A stretch of DNA of 64,000 nt, from the NCBI RefSeq assembly GCF_020085105.1, contig NC_058063.1, positions 15,671,262 through 15,735,261 of the forward strand. The letters run 5' to 3'. The stretch is from Siniperca chuatsi (taxonomy: Eukaryota > Chordata > Actinopteri > Centrarchiformes > Sinipercidae). Below are positions 31,037 through 43,989 of the stretch, piece after piece. The position numbers and the translations under genes were made by a program. The notes beneath the pieces are model-generated. The model searched no databases and was not told the DNA's origin. It saw only the letters and a program-made list of their open reading frames with translations. Numbering within the stretch: the stretch's first letter is position 1; every line of letters begins with the position of its first letter.

Positions 31037-31144
31037 TTCTTATTAATGGCTTACAACTGATCTATAAAGCATTAGTGCAGGATTTACTGATATTAACAAA
31101 GTCATTAGTTACAACTTATAACCCCTTTTTTAGAAAGTGGTACC
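31037..31144. repeat. Dispersed repeat family A, copy 2 (partial)
   Basis: Shares 'cttattaatggcttacaac', 'tgatctataaagc' and 'agaaagtggtacc' with the copy at 15645-16122. It carries only the right-hand part of the element. Confidence 0.6.
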
Positions 31145-34100
31145 CAGGTTTTAAAATAAAATGGAAATTCTAGACTAGATACCCAAAAACCTTGTTGGAT
31201 TTTTGAAATTGTTTGGAGATTTAAAAAAAATCTAGTTGAGATTAGTTCTCACTTTCCGAATTTGAAATCTGTAAAGTGGATATTTCCTTCTTTTCCCCCA
31301 TGAACCTTCTGCACTTGGCTGTGACCTCAGCGTTTACTCGTTCAGCTGCTGTGTGAACTCACACTCTGGTTGTGTGTAAAGCTGCAAAGATCAACCGCTT
31401 AGCAGCACCATTAACAAGGTCAAATTTATACATACTTTATCCAATCCTTTTTCTGTCAGGAGATTGCACTTTAACAGCATCATTGATCACTGCTTTGCAC
31501 TATTAACCTGCACATGAACACAAAGCCTTGAGAGGTGAACTGAAACGCAACCACCATGATACACGCTATAGCTAGTGTTTATGTCTTATACGTGTTGCAT
31601 GTGTGTGTGATTGCTTTCCCTTACATGCATGTGTGTTGCCACTGACACCGTGACCCTTTCTAACATGGCAGCCTGTCCTTTTCTATCCAGGTCACAGAGC
31701 ATTGGTTCGTCCTGGTTCATCAGCAGGGCAACGCTCCACAAAACCCACTGTTCTCGTGACACGCATCCTGATTATATTCATAAAATGTGGTGTTGGTAGA
31801 GATAACACCATGCTCATTTTATGAAGCTGGGGAGCTGGAATTAGGCCAAAATAAACACAATAAGTAGGAGGGGGGAGTGTGTGTGTGTGTGTGTGTGGGG
31901 GGGTTGTCTTTGAAACGGATGGATGGATAGACAGCTGATCTGATGATCTTCCTCCTATAAATCTAACAGTGTTCTGACAGTTACTTTGCTCTCCAAAGAC
32001 ATACAGCAACCACAATCACCTAATTACCACCTTAAATAATTCAGCAGCATGGCAGCAACATGCAGAAACATTGAAATCCATTTGGAGCGACAAGACTAAA
32101 AGGATGTAGCCTCATACCCTGTGTATGACATGTTGATCGCTGTATTATTGATGCTGAGTGTTTTATCAAGCTCAACTGAAACTGAAATGGACCTAAACCC
32201 CAAAGACTCAAAAATAAGAACACAGGACATTATTTGAATAATAGGGATAATTAATTGATACCTATTGCTTGTAATGGGCTTCACAGCTCTGTGTAAAGTG
32301 CTATTTTGAACACATGCATATACTTTATTACAATATGCCTTTGTGAATCAGCTCATCTAAATGTCATCACTAATCAGTAATGTGTGTGTATGTTTGTTGG
32401 GGTAAAATTAATAGAACAACACCTCACTCAGGTCAAGTAAAGTAAATTAATTGATTTGTCCATGAGATGTCCTGGTGTAAAACTAATTAGGAAAAAGAAT
32501 AGAAGCCAGTTTATGTTCATTTATGAGCATTTTTTAAAAGTACTTTATTGTAAATATTGTTGATGTCAGATGAAAACATCAAAATGTTTACTTTTCAGGG
32601 AGAAATAATATAGCCTTGTTTCTCAGCTTGACAGTCAGCATTTTTGACAATATCAGGTTGATTATGAAAAGGGTTCATAAGTTCAAGAGGTTGGAGAAGA
32701 ATTCCCCTCTCAGCAGATGTTAAAATCCCCAGTGTTGGAGTTAAAATGCTGTTTAAGTTTCAGGCTGCAAAACAACAAGGACACAAAGTTGCAGAGTAGC
32801 AGCTGCATGCTGCTGCTGGAAATGAGGTTAATGAGAGCGATGACAGTGAAGAAACACAACAGCAAAGTTGTGGGCCATAAATGAGCTTAATGAGCTTAAA
32901 GATGCTAAAGCGCTTCTTAGAGCCAAGGGGAACTGCTGAGTTGGGTGATTATTATCTGTGGGTTTGTCACTACCAGCGACACCTTTCACACTGTCATCTG
33001 ACCCATTGGTAATATAAAAATATTGATTAGAGCAGCTTTAAGTAAAAGTACAATTACCGACTCAATTGTGAAAAAGAGTGATAACATACTTTCTCAGACG
33101 CAGTAAGAATCAGTCTCTCTTGTTATTTCCACCCTTGTACATACTATAAGTCTGTCAGCTTTGTGTGTGTGATCCTCACCTCCCCTGGCATCCCCCACAG
33201 CGGCGACACTAAGGTCTGCCACCCTTCCTGTCCAGCTCTTCTTACTGGGGGTCGCGACATTGGCAGGGCACAGAGCAGCGGATTCTGATCCCGTCTGGCA
33301 TGTTTGGGCTCTCTCTGCATTTCAGTCAAGTCTGCATGCAGACACCTACTGTGCTGTGTGTATTATGCTCTTACAGCTCATCATATGTGTGTGAGTATTT
33401 GTATCCGTGACAACGAAATGTGTTTTTTAACACTTCCACACAGCTCCATGTGTTTCGCTGTTGTCACACATGTACTGTATATACATTGACATCAGTTGCA
33501 ACATGTGGTGTTAGGCCATAAGCCTCAGATACTCTGTCAGATGTACTGTTTATCACTAGGCGTGTGTGTGTGTATGTGTATTATTCTATATACACTCCCT
33601 TACATGATCTTATTTAATCTAATTTGAAAATGTGTGGATGCGATACATGTGTGCCTTCATACATTCACATCTGTCTGTCTTCATCGAGTGTTGACGTTCG
33701 AGTGTGTAGGCCTTCATGTGTTTTATTATGTGTTCGTATGCCCTCAGGGAGGGAGATATGACCCATAAAGCCAGGCCGTGAGCATGTTCAGTGTTGCCTC
33801 TCCAAGTTGAGTGAGGGTATCTCCAGATGCTTGACCCGGGGTCACCTTCACAATTGTGATCGATGTGTGAAAAGAAGTCTGGGCATGAGAAATCAGGGTT
33901 AAATCACACCCCTAGACCAGAGTCTGACTCCTCTGGTTCTCAGGTGTCCTCTCACCTCGGATAATGTGCAGAGAGAAGAACAGATTTGAAAGGATACTGA
34001 GAGGCTGTTTTAATAAAAGCAAAGGACAAAGAAAGGGTGTTAAAGGGCACCATTGTTCTTTCTCTTCTGTATCATCTCAAACACCATTGGTTCAGAGTTT

Positions 34101-35296
34101 AATAAGCAATGTAAAGTTCACCTGGCGACATTCAGAGGTACAGTAGAGTATAAACTGTACAGCTGGAAACATCTCCACAGATATAAATGTAAATACAGAC
34201 ACAGAAAGTGTGAAAGTAGTAGTAGTAGTAATGGAGGATAATACAAACTGCAGAGTGTCCTTCAGGTGGAGATAAAAGACTTATGTTGTTAATAAAGCTG
34301 TTTGGTTGTTAGTTTCTGGTGCAATGCACATCTTTAATTTATCTAAAAAAAAGTGACTCAATTGTATTTGGGTGTAGGTGCTGAAAAAGCTAAAAAATTG
34401 CATTTGAATATTACACCACCAATATTTCTATCCAAATATAACAAAATTTAAAGAGTAACTTGACACCAGGCTGAAAAGCAGTGTTTCTCTCCCTTGTTGA
34501 AAGTTTCAAGTGTGTTGCAAGTATGTGGTCAGAACTCTCTCCTGTTGCACCTGTAAACACACCCAACACTGATGTCACGGTGTACTGACACACCCGGGAG
34601 TACACTTCCACGTCACTGCAGCAGGTCAGCAAAAACTAAATATTTGGCTACTCTTAAATTGCACTCATGCCATGCAATGCACCTGGATTATTTTGTTGCA
34701 ACAGGGCATTATTTAAAAAAAATACCATAGTAACTAAAAAGGTATTGATAGAGTCGAATCTATCAATACATATTTACATTACATGTTTGTATTCATGTAA
34801 CTTTATAGTACTAGCAGTCCATGAAAGTTACCATCCTGCAGGTCGAACAGTGGGTGGTAAAAGGTTGAACACAATCACTGGGAACTACTTTCTGCCAAAG
34901 TACACCTGCCAACTGTCTGTTTCCACCTACTCATCTAACTTATTATACAATATTTGGAAAAAGCTCTAGATTTCTGAGGTAGATTTTTTTTGAAGCTTTG
35001 AGCACCACAAACTGCACATAATTAAGCATCAATATATTGTGGAAAATACAGCAAATATCTTCAGACCTCAGCAAATCATAACTAGCCTGTTCAAACTGTT
35101 AGATCACACTCTCAGTAAGAGGGTGAACTATTGTATTCAACCTATTTTGGGTTTTGACCATCACTTTTAAAGTTAAATGCAGACATTTACTTTGAGGCAA
35201 GAGAACGCAAATTCTCAGATAAGCTATAAAATATAGATAGGTTATTTTCCACACACAAACAAAAAAGGCCATTCTATAATGCAATACAGTTACCTA
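31145..35296. other. Intergenic, no gene seen
   Basis: Contains a GT run followed by a G run (about 31877-31905) and non-repetitive stretches at about 32600-32960, 33160-33330 and 33750-33960 that could be conserved non-coding DNA. No supportable gene. Confidence 0.45.
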
Positions 35297-35625
35297 AAGC
35301 AGTGGTTGGGACCTCTCCAAGGGGTCGTGAGATAAATCTGAGGGGTCATAAAATGATTTACAAGATAGGAAAGCAGAAAAAAAAATCTATATTCTACACA
35401 AAATTCTATTTATTTCTAAAGATGTTCCTCTAATTTTTGCTTTTTCACTTGTGAATTACTGGATAATGTTCACGCCTAAAAAAAATTATCAGATAAAACA
35501 AGGAGAAGAAAAATCACTCTTTGGTTGACATGGTCATAATACATAGACATATTCAACCAGTGACGATGCGTCACAAGTAGACATTGTTACGTTTTAGGGG
35601 TCACAAGAAAAAAGGTTGGAAAATA
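35297..35625 (+). repeat. hAT-like MITE family B, copy 1
   Basis: Begins 'agcagtggttgggacc', 'tccaaggggtcgtgagata' and ends 'gggtcacaagaaaaaaggtt'. The ends are imperfect inverted repeats. This matches a common fish non-autonomous DNA element; a second copy in the other orientation lies at 51790-52070. Confidence 0.6.
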
Positions 35626-37371
35626 TAATCTTTAGTGCTAAAGCTATTATTATTAATTGAAAACACTTTGTTCATGAAGAAAAGTGGACACAATTGCTTT
35701 AGAACTGGTATTTCAAATATTATTTCTGATATAAACTCATCGTCACATCGTCTACCTGCTCCCCTCTAGGTCCCTCTACCCTTCAGCAGCTGCTGAGAAA
35801 CTGCATGCTTTTATATCACTGCGATGGTGCTCTCAGGCAGTGAGAGGAAATGACATCTCACCTCACCCACACAGCCAACAACACGGCCTTTTAAAAACCT
35901 CCCAGGTCCTTCCCTCAGCCGTGTCCTCGCCAATATTACACAGCCAGACTCCTTGCTCTGCTCTGACCTAATGGGCTGTGAAGTGGGGGGGGGGGGGGAC
36001 TATCTTTCACGTCTATCTGTCTTTTGCCTCCTATATTTGGTTTGATTTCTGTAGTTCGTCCTCTAAAAACAATTTCCTTCCTTTCAGTGCTGGATCTGGG
36101 ATTTAGCTCTACCCCTGGTGTATTTTTGTCACTGAATTTGCTGGTCTAAATACAGAACCTGGAAACAGAGTTTACATGTAGATGCTTATTCCAGACCTGG
36201 CAGTAGACACAGGGGGCAAAGATCATTTTTAATTTCTGTCTTACTGCACTGCAGCCAGTTTCAAAGATTCAGTCACATACAAGATTCACACATACACACA
36301 CTTACACACATAGTGGAGTGAAGGTAAATGTTTCCAGCTCAGATATCCAGCTGTTTGCACACTTGAAGTGCTCAAAATCAGACTGGGGTCAGCCTGAGGG
36401 TGATGGAGGGAGAGAGCTGAAGAGAGCGGTGAGAGAGAAAGACAGTGGGAGAAAAGAAGATGAAAAATTGAACAATGATTACAAAGACAAGCATGTAAAA
36501 GAGGGAGAGACAGAGAGAAGGGAATCTCTTCAATAACACTCTTTCATTCATCCACTACTAGTTATTTTTGGCCCTGTTCTGCGATACTACCCTACAGGTA
36601 ATATTGGATTAATCAGCTTAGTTTTAACAGTTCTTTTAATCTGATTTTCCCCCTCATCTACATCTCCTTCTACTAATCCTCAGGACTTAATGAGACAGAT
36701 GAATGAGTCCACTGCATGTCTGAAACTGAAACTGGACTTTGGTAAGATTGTTTGATGACTGACGAATCACGACCAGAGGCTACTGTAAGATGGTAAAATG
36801 GGTACGAAAAGGCACACATGGTGCAAGGAAACAACAGTAAAAAGCAGTACCTGAGTGTGGCATAGACCTTGATTTCAGTGAACATGGAAACTGTGAAAAT
36901 ATGATGTTTTTTGGCAACTTTTTTATGTACTGATCATAATAATTATAACATCTTTTCTCATGTTTACTCCCCATTGATTGTGCACACACACTGATTATTG
37001 ACTATTTTGATCATGAATAATACTCAGTTTGCACTGGTCTTAGTCTCACCTTGGCCTCAACCCTCATCAAGCTTTGTCTCAACTTAAAACATACACTCAA
37101 CCTGGCCTTTAAAGTGATTTAAAGCCAGTTATTGTGGTCTTATGCAGCTCTGCCATGTTGCTGCTGTGGATTCCTCATTGCCCACCACTGGCATCTGACC
37201 TAAACCAGTCCAGTCTGGTGCTCTATGATGGACTGTCAGTCAGAAGCAGAAGCTTTGCTATGACAGCTGTACATCACTGTCATGGGTCTGAGGAGTTGAC
37301 CTTGCTCAACCAGGATCCATAAACTGGTGCACAAGAGCAGGGATGCAGAGAGAATCTCTTTAGTGGCTTTA
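35626..37371. other. Intergenic, no gene seen
   Basis: Contains a 14-base G run at about 35985-35998 and a purine-rich tract at about 36405-36525. No exon or RNA gene recognised. Confidence 0.5.
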
Positions 37372-37830
37372 AAATCAAGTCAAGTCAATTTTATTTATAT
37401 AGCCCAATAACACAAATCACAATTTGCCTCAAGGGGCTTTACAATCTGTACAGCATACAACACCCTCTGTCCTTAGACCCTCGATTCGAATGAGGAAAAA
37501 CTCCCCCAGAAAAACCCTTTTAACAGGGAAAAATGGAAGAAACCTCAGGAAGAGCAACAGAGGAGCGATAGACAGGCAGTAGATGTCTTGTGTACAGAAT
37601 CGATTCACAACAGAAAGCCACAGTATACACAATTATGATGGCAAAATGTAGATTGTAAAACATTAAATGAAGAGGATGGATCCAGGAGGACAATTGAGCA
37701 GCTTCTGGTGTCGCCCACTATGTAGGATCTGAGCCACACCACCTCCTCTCCACCATGGAGACCTGGAAAGAGGACTGGCCACACAAACACAAAAGAATCA
37801 CAAAGCAAAATCTAACTGTATTCATAGAAG
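37372..37830 (+). repeat. Fish dispersed repeat ('tttatatagcccaa' type)
   Basis: Contains 'tcaattttatttatatagcc', 'tttgcctcaaggggcttta' and 'ggaaaaactccccc', hallmark pieces of an abundant percomorph repeat. No coding capacity. Borders approximate. Confidence 0.65.
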
Positions 37831-40228
37831 GCAGTCTCTCCCCTCTGTGTTTTCAGCTGGCTAGGCAGAGTGGCAAAGATAGCATCATTAAACTACTCTG
37901 CTCAGCCGAAGACATCACGAAAGAGATCTCATGATGGATGATAGTGGGACTGAAAGCTCAGACCTAGGGACGTTTGCCTGCAGGACACAAAACAGTATCA
38001 CCTCAGGAGCTGGTCCAGCTCCTTGGTCAGAGTTCGAGGATGATGCCCGGCTGAAGGAGCCCTCTCACATCGGCCTGCTTTGTGAGACATCTGCAGGCTA
38101 AAATGACCTGACACCCGCTTGATGCATTTGCTGCCTGGCACATAAGCGATATGAAAACGGAGAGCTATTTTTGCTGATGTTAATTTGCTTCGTGTTAGGG
38201 CCCCGGTTCACAGCTCGGTCAGCCTTCCCTGATACTATATTCCCGTTTGTTTCAGTAAAGGTTCTCCCGTCACATCACATTTAGGTCGAGATGCCTGTGA
38301 ACTGTGAATGCACTGCACACAGGGACTCAGCCACGCTGAGGCGCCTGGATCCTAGAGTCTGTCGTTTTACAAGAAGATCTCCCCATGTTGAGGAAGTTGT
38401 TAAGTTTTTCTGTATGATAAGAAGAGTAATTTTAAAAACATCTTTAATTTCTTCACTCTTTCTTGTGTGCACGTGAAGGGAAATTTAAAGCAATCATCTA
38501 TGAAATCCCACTTAACTAAATAGCCTCAAAAATGGTTTAAATTTTTTATCAATTAATAAAATATTAACAAACTGTAGCATGCATTGACATATATGAATGT
38601 GACTAATTTGATATTTTCTACAATTTGATAAGATATTCTTTCAAAGCAAATGGGTAAAAGTAATATTTGTAAATATAAGGTATTTTTAAAAATGTAATTT
38701 TTTAAAATCAAAGATACATAAAAATGTGATATTAGCACTATAAAGTATATATGTAAAAAAATAGGCTATTTTAAAACATTTAATTTAAAATAAATAAACA
38801 TAAAATGTAATAGTATCCGTATAATTACTATATTTGTAAGAGTAATAAGTACCTCATTTGTGCAGTTGAATCCACCAAGCAGCAGCAGAGTGTCTTCTAA
38901 GAAAAGGCAGCAGTGTCTCCTGTCTTTATACCAATCCCTCCTCAGTGGATTAGCTGATCCCTTCATTCTCCTTCTTGTTAACCCTGATTTCATGAATAAT
39001 TCATCACACAATCAGAACCACGAATGAGCATGCTAATGGTGCCTTTTTTATTATCATCATTGTTATTGTTATTATTCCCATCTCTGGTGCGTACAATTAA
39101 ACATTAAATTAAATTAATGTGATAGTGAGAAAAATAATTTTCTAATAGCCGTGCATTAACCCTCTTGTTCATTTGAAAACATGAAATTAATTTTAAATTT
39201 GAACGCAGTTTGTGAGGGGAAGAAAAAAAACTGCAAACAGCTAATTTAAGTATTAATTTGTGTAATAGCTCAATTTGTTTGCCAGTGGAGATATGCTAAT
39301 AGAGATTTACCAGAGGTTCAAATAAAACATCAATTAATCAAAATTCTGATCAACATCATGATGTTATGTGTATTGCTCTGTTTAAGAAAAAAGCCAGAAG
39401 TTATTTTTCCACAATAGTCACATCAGGCTTATAGCAGAGTTGCTATTTTATCCCCATAGTACTTTTGTCATTTCATGTCCATTGGCTGTATTTTAACTAA
39501 AATACATTCACAGTAGCCCTCACAGCTGCAGTAGTGTGTGTTATGTGTGTGTGCCCCTTTAAAACAGCCAGAAGGTGAGTGTGTGCCTTACAGTGAAGCG
39601 GTTAAACGGAGGTTAACGTGTGTTGAGGCAGAATGCAAACATAATTAGGTCATATTAAGTTCATGACTGACTAAATAGTTTTTCTTAATGATTTTTTGCC
39701 TCTTTTAGATTTCTCAGATGTCATTGGTGTGTGCAAGGTTTGAATTGAGGTCAAGGTTGTTGAAGAGAGAAAATGCACTTTGAAGTTACATTTAAAACTG
39801 ATGTTAACAACTACACTTACTACATCATGCTAAAGGCCCACCGGTTTACTACTTTTTCCTTCTGCATGCACAGGTAAGCTACACACTGGCTACAATAATC
39901 CCTTAGTATGTTACAGGCATGCTACGAGTTTCTTATTTTTCATTAATGCTGCCTCTTTTTTCCCTCTTTTTTTACAAGAGATAAATAAATGGTCCTGCAC
40001 TGTTGGAGCAACAGCTAAATACAAATTTAAAAGTTATTAGATGTCAAACATACCTCAGAACTCACTTATTGCACAATTATATTCTGCAGTGTTCTATATG
40101 TGACAAATGAATGTAATCTCAAAGGCCACCTACTATTTTTTGTAGCTTTGAACTGCAGCAAATTATTAGAGAGTATTAAGTATTAACATCAGTTACTATA
40201 CTGGGTGTTAAATCCCCCCAAAATGTTT
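37831..40228. other. Intergenic, no gene seen; AT-rich with possible enhancer
   Basis: Apart from the candidate regulatory block at 39000-39340, the stretch 37990-38260 is non-repetitive with balanced composition. No coding exon fits. Confidence 0.45.
39000..39340. promoter_or_regulatory. Candidate enhancer with POU/homeodomain-type sites
   Basis: Two exact ATGCTAAT octamer-like sites (39030-39037 and 39293-39300) flank many TAAT/ATTA homeodomain cores. The segment is non-repetitive and not coding. This is a composition-based guess; AT-rich DNA gives TAAT cores by chance. Confidence 0.25.
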
Positions 40229-40563
40229 AATTCTAGAGTATTCTAGAATAGAATTGTCCAAAATTCTAGAGTATTCAATTCTATTCTAGAAAGTATTCTA
40301 CAATGGAATTGCTCAATTCTAGAGAGTATTCTGGAATCGAATCCTCCAAAATTCATTTCTGTATTTTAGAGAGTATTCTAGAATAAAACTGTTCAATCTC
40401 CAGGCTATTCAAGAACAGAATTGTCTGAAATTCTAGATTATTCAGTTCTATTCTTGAGTATTCTAGAAAGTATTCTAAAATGGAATTGTTCAATTCTAGA
40501 TAATATTCCGGAATAAATAGTTCAATCTCCAGAGTATTCAGTTATGTTCTAGAGTATTCTAGG
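40229..40563. repeat. Degenerate tandem array built on TTCTAGA
   Basis: A local satellite of diverged units of about 40-60 bases, each with 'ttctagagtattctagaa', 'gaattgtccaaaattctaga' or similar text. The palindrome TTCTAGAA occurs at 40241-40248, 40284-40291, 40376-40383 and 40461-40468. It does not code for protein. Confidence 0.8.
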
Positions 40564-42976
40564 GTACAATATAACAAATTTATTAAATACATTACTTGAG
40601 CTTTGCTATATACGACTACTCTGAATCTATTGGTCTATATTGCTGTGGTTCTTTGATGCACAGTGCTGCTCAGATTCACAGAGACCACCTCTGGACACGT
40701 CTTTCCCCCAGGAACAGGTGAATAAGATGTGTTCCGATGTGTTGGAAAAACACTTGTAATAGTCCAGGTCTGTGAGAGGATTGAGGTCCGAGACCTGCAG
40801 TGCTCCTGAAAAGCAGGCGTCAGTGCTCTTCAGTTTGCGTCAAAACGCATTAAAATGCACCTGCAGCAATAAAAAAGCCCATGCACTCTCTCTCTCTCTC
40901 TCTCTCTCTTTTCTTCTCTCCATCTGTCAGGCAACAACAGCAGCCAGTTGCCATGGCAACAGAAGCAGATGTTGAGGGGTTTCTCTTGTGTGATGGGATA
41001 CAAACTATTGACCTCTGCCTTTGATAAGAGAAATAGCAGTAATGGATATGGATTTATGAGTGTATGGGCTGTCGCAACATTGCCTCTAATGCAGCTTGGC
41101 ACACCATATGCCACTGTATGCATTTTTTATGATGTGGGCCTACTTACTTGCAGGGGTTGAACGATTTACTTCGCTCACAGGCTCTGGGGCTTTGCAGCAG
41201 TACAAACACAGACTGTATGTTGAAACTATACAGTATAAACTGCACCTTTACCTCATCTTTGTATAGATGTGATGACATAGGCAGTTGTGCATCTTTTGTA
41301 AGCAACAGGTTCTACAACCAAGACAAATCTCACTCCAGAAAAGGAATGATAGAAGAAAGTATATTGAAAAGAATATGCTGCAGCCCAGGCTTACATATAA
41401 TAAAATGGCCTAACCTTCTACATACATACAGCTGAACCAACTGAAGACCTAATTTGACAGACTGGGATGCATATGCATTAATGGCTTCAGGCACAAACTG
41501 AGTCACAGCAATGTTACAGTAACCACAAAGGCCTAATTCTGCATGCTTTCCACAGGCTACAACATGCAGGCTGCATGCTTTGATGCTTTACATACAGAAA
41601 GACATACTTGACCGACTGTTATTGCGCAACTGTCTCTTTTTGTTTAGCATTTATGCCATTGTTTTTGCAGTAGACCAACATCATTGTAATGTATTGTAAC
41701 TGGCTTCAGGCTGCACTGTAAGAATAAACAATTGATTGTAAGAAAACTAATACTTGTAATTTGTTTTTTTAGATTTTATTTACTACCAGGATGGTCTGTT
41801 AGTGTTGTAATCTCTTTTTGGAGAGGGCCCTGGCCTGAACTGGCAGCATGATTATAACAATAATAATTATTCATTAACTTAACAAACAGCAAAGCACAGG
41901 CAGCCACTTAAAACACATAAGACAAAGAAATACAATAAGTAGTTAAAACACAGAAAAATGTTAAAAACACATACTTTCTTATCAAAGAACTAAAACTATA
42001 GATCCCCAACCATAAACCAATCACCAACCATTCACTTTTACTGGGTTTTCTGCTGTCACTGCATGCAACTAATGGAGAGATTTGTGTCTCTACTTTGTGC
42101 CCATTTAATTGGCAGTATAAAATTCAAATGGCCAGAATTAAACTGAAGTGAGTTGCTAAAATGTTGCATTCATCTGGTTGGAGGTTGGATGGGTGCGTGA
42201 ACAAAGAGAGACCCATCATCTCGGCCACTGAGCCAATTATTTCCTCCTAATCATCAACCTCCCCAGTGGAGAGAAGCAGAAAACACAAGACTGGCCATGT
42301 ACCTTTCATTTTAAACTTGGAGGGTCATTGATTTGTTTTTAAATTCTTTGAGCTCATGCAACATTGTGAGCAAGGACATGATGAAAGACACCCTGAAGCA
42401 GTGATATCACCATTACAGGATTGCTTCTTCATTCATGAGGTCACCTTCTACTAGACGTGTTAAATATGACTTTTTTTGCCTTCCTGACAATGGCCTTGCC
42501 TAGCCAAATGGGAAGAAAGAATGTGATTCAAAATTAGACTAGAAAAGAAAAATGAAAAATTTGACTCAAAAATGTTGGATGCTATCAAATTGAACTAAAT
42601 TGTATGATTTAAAAAGATAACTTAAATTCCTAGTTCACAAATTCTAACACAAACTGAAGAACTTGACACAATGTTCTTTGTAATTGTTGAGTGCAGAAGA
42701 GCTTAGAGCTCTATAAAAACATATATATATATATACAGTATGAATTTGTTTGAGTACTAAACAAAACCAACATCAGGCCAAAGCACCTCGACCCATTTAT
42801 TTGTTCAGGTGAAGTATTTTTTACCAAGTAATTAGAGGATAAAATGAGTAATAGAAACAACCTAACAAAAATGAATAATAAGGACTAAGGTCACTGTTTT
42901 GCCCACAGAACGTCTTCAATCTTACTTGGAAGGCTGTAATTCAAGTCATGAACTGTGTGTAGTTGGACATTGGACC
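40564..42976. other. Intergenic, no gene seen
   Basis: Includes a (CT)n tract at about 40888-40910 and a (TA)n tract at about 42720-42736. No coding exon supported. Confidence 0.5.
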
Positions 42977-43077
42977 TTTCTTCTAGAAGACAGTGTAGTT
43001 CCTCATTCGTCCAGGAGTGTTCTATCGTAGAAAGGGTTTCAGTCGTAGTCATCTGGACACTGTTTTCTTCTAGAAGA
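42977..43077 (-). mobile_element. 73-bp inserted element with 14-bp flanking repeats
   Basis: The core at 42991-43063 is flanked by identical copies of TTTCTTCTAGAAGA (42977-42990 and 43064-43077), as expected for a target-site duplication. Its ends, cagtgt and acactg, are inverted. The core is the reverse complement of part of the element at 58080-58296, so both are copies of one mobile family. Confidence 0.7.
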
Positions 43078-43666
43078 AAAGCCTCTTGGTCTTTGGATCT
43101 TAGGAATAAAGAAAACTGAGGTCATAATGTGTTGCTTTTTAAGAAGGGTGAGGTCTGGTGACTGCGAAGGCCATGGACGACGTTTAACATTATTCTGGTG
43201 TGCATGACCCAGTCCTGCTTATGTATGGCAGCATGTATTAAGGCCTAATAATCTTGGCCTGTAGCAACAACATGAGGAAAAGAGGCACCATGTCCTGTAA
43301 AATGGCTTTATACTACGTTATGACCATGCAGAGATATTATCTGACCCGAGGGCATCCTTTGGCTCTCTGTAGACATAACCCGGTCTTAATGTGTAAAATG
43401 ACGACTAGCAACTATTCAGATCATGTTTCTTTATTTCGAGTGTTTCGGGTTTTGCTATAGAGTAAAGGTTGTGTTTCAGGTTGTGAATCCTTGTGGCCTT
43501 GGATTCAAGTTGTTTCCATATAGCTCATAATACAAGATTTTGATACTGAGACACAGAGGTAGTAGGGCAGTGCAGTGGTTAATCTTGTGAGTACAGTCCA
43601 TTGACTGTATCTGTGCCTGTCAACTTGTGATTGTTGGATCATGCAGTTAGGTTGTCACTGATCATG

Positions 43667-43989
43667 CACTGCAAAAAATCTTCACTTTATAGAGTCATTT
43701 TTAGTTGTACTGCCAGTCTTATTTTTTTCTTTTAAACAAGTGAAATTATTTGCCATATCAATAAGATTATTTCAACATTTTCTAGAAATGTGTGTCAGTA
43801 GCTGACAAGACAGAATAAAGCAGGTCGTTGCACTGGAATCAAGAGAAATGACACATGGTCTTGTAAAATTCCTGAAACAAAGGAATTGAAAACAGGTTAA
43901 AAGTCACGCTGGCAGAATTTTAAGAAAATAAGACTGTTAGGACTCAATAATAAGCAAAGATTACCTGGTAAATTGAGATTTTTGCAGTG
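43667..43989. mobile_element. hAT-type MITE
   Basis: Terminal inverted repeats CACTGCAAAAAAT and ATTTTTGCAGTG delimit a 323-bp non-coding element. Flanking 8-mers TGATCATG and TGGTCATT are similar enough to be a decayed 8-bp target duplication, the size used by hAT transposases. It must be mobilised in trans. Confidence 0.75.
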
